From: Desulfobacterales bacterium
Lineage (GTDB): Bacteria; Desulfobacterota; Desulfobacteria; Desulfobacterales; JAFDCJ01
DNA length: 5,106 bases
NCBI GenBank assembly: GCA_020345785.1
Contig: CP070771.1
Location: 3,588,639-3,593,744, forward strand
Direction of reading: 5' to 3'
Shown here: piece by piece, positions 4,795-5,106 of the stretch
Position numbering within the stretch: the first letter of the stretch is position 1
Layout: the number at the start of each line of letters is the position of its first letter
The notes under the pieces: generated by a model
Databases searched by the model: none
What the model was told of the DNA's origin: nothing
What the model saw: the letters and a program-made list of their open reading frames with translations, nothing else
Translations under genes and position numbers: made by a program

Positions 4795-5106
4795 TCAACC
4801 TTCGTATAAAACGGCCAAAATGGTCGCTTGCCCGCTCTTGGCCGCAATGTGATGAGGTGTGGTGGACAGATAGTAGGCGCTGTCGCCCGGTTCCAGTTCG
4901 AACTTATCATCACCGATTTCAAGTAAGACGTCACCTTCCAGCACGAAAATAAACTCTTCGCCGTCATGCACCGAGATCTCATTTTCGGGATCCTCTTCGA
5001 GCCTCACGATCAGGGCCTCCATATGACGGCCCTTGACATCAGGCGCCAGGCTTTTGTAAGTGTAAACCTGTTTTTTACCTTTCTTGGATGTCGATCGGGA
5101 AACAGT
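4795..5106 (-). CDS. cupin-domain protein, probably the C-terminal part of an XRE-type regulator (partial)
   Basis: The frame stays open from the stop codon (TGA, complement of 4795-4797) to the right edge, giving 103 residues; the N-terminus lies outside the window. The translated start, VSRSTSKKGKKQVYTYKS, continues into SLAPDVKGRHMEALIV and a cupin beta-barrel: HDGEEFIFVLEG (motif 1), GDDKFELEPGDSAYYL and TPHHIAA (motif 2). The layout matches the C-terminal half of the common HTH_3-plus-cupin_2 family, in which an N-terminal helix-turn-helix binds DNA and the cupin senses a small ligand. The HTH part is inferred, not seen. An internal ATG at 5022 exists, but the upstream in-frame sequence is family-like, so it is not the start. 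The gene is convergent with the EEP gene. Confidence 0.85.
   Translation of the reverse strand, partial: TVSRSTSKKGKKQVYTYKSLAPDVKGRHMEALIVRLEEDPENEISVHDGEEFIFVLEGDVLLEIGDDKFELEPGDSAYYLSTTPHHIAAKSGQATILAVLYEG

Noticed and set aside
4710..4952. An 80-codon plus-strand open frame
   Set aside because: It runs through the heptamer array and then opposite the cupin coding region, whose minus-strand frame has clear cupin motifs.

Overview
The window reads as an ordinary chromosomal stretch of a Gram-negative bacterium with moderate GC. I infer a sulfate-reducer-like Desulfobacterota (former Deltaproteobacteria). This rests on the style of the proteins: a small protein rich in 'RRSGTDRR'-type motifs, a cupin protein of the kind that usually follows an XRE helix-turn-helix, and an exported DegP/HtrA protease. 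It also rests on repeat-rich spacers with degenerate 7-bp units. No rRNA, tRNA, CRISPR array or complete insertion sequence is visible, and the taxonomic inference is modest.

Layout, left to right: (1) a 36-bp hairpin-forming repeat (27-62), then a sugar-phosphate/MobA-type nucleotidyltransferase-like gene (154-1140, +). (2) A repeat-structured region (1222-1898) in which two short blocks lie next to each other in one copy, and in the second copy are separated by 470 bp holding almost exactly one small arginine-rich ORF (1402-1869, +). (3) A complete periplasmic DegP/DegQ-type serine protease gene (1974-3410, +) with a strong ribosome binding site. (4) A gene-free stretch of about 400 bp (3411-3809) with a 16-bp-armed inverted repeat, the second copy of the 36-bp repeat and a good sigma-70 promoter. 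(5) An endonuclease/exonuclease/phosphatase-fold gene (3810-4547, +). (6) A convergent spacer with a 13-bp perfect inverted repeat that includes the stop codon of that gene, a T-tract and an array of seven degenerate heptamers. (7) The C-terminal part of a cupin regulator-like protein on the minus strand (4795-5106), running off the right edge.

The genes do not form an obvious pathway. Spacing and separate signals suggest that most are transcribed alone. The protease is a protein quality-control factor of the cell envelope; the nucleotidyltransferase-like and phosphatase-fold proteins have no assignable substrate. The most unusual content is in the spacers: the ORF-sized presence/absence between two copies of a duplicated flank, the 36-bp repeat found in the same orientation about 90-110 bp upstream of two unrelated genes, and two inverted-repeat structures that look like small non-autonomous elements or their remnants.
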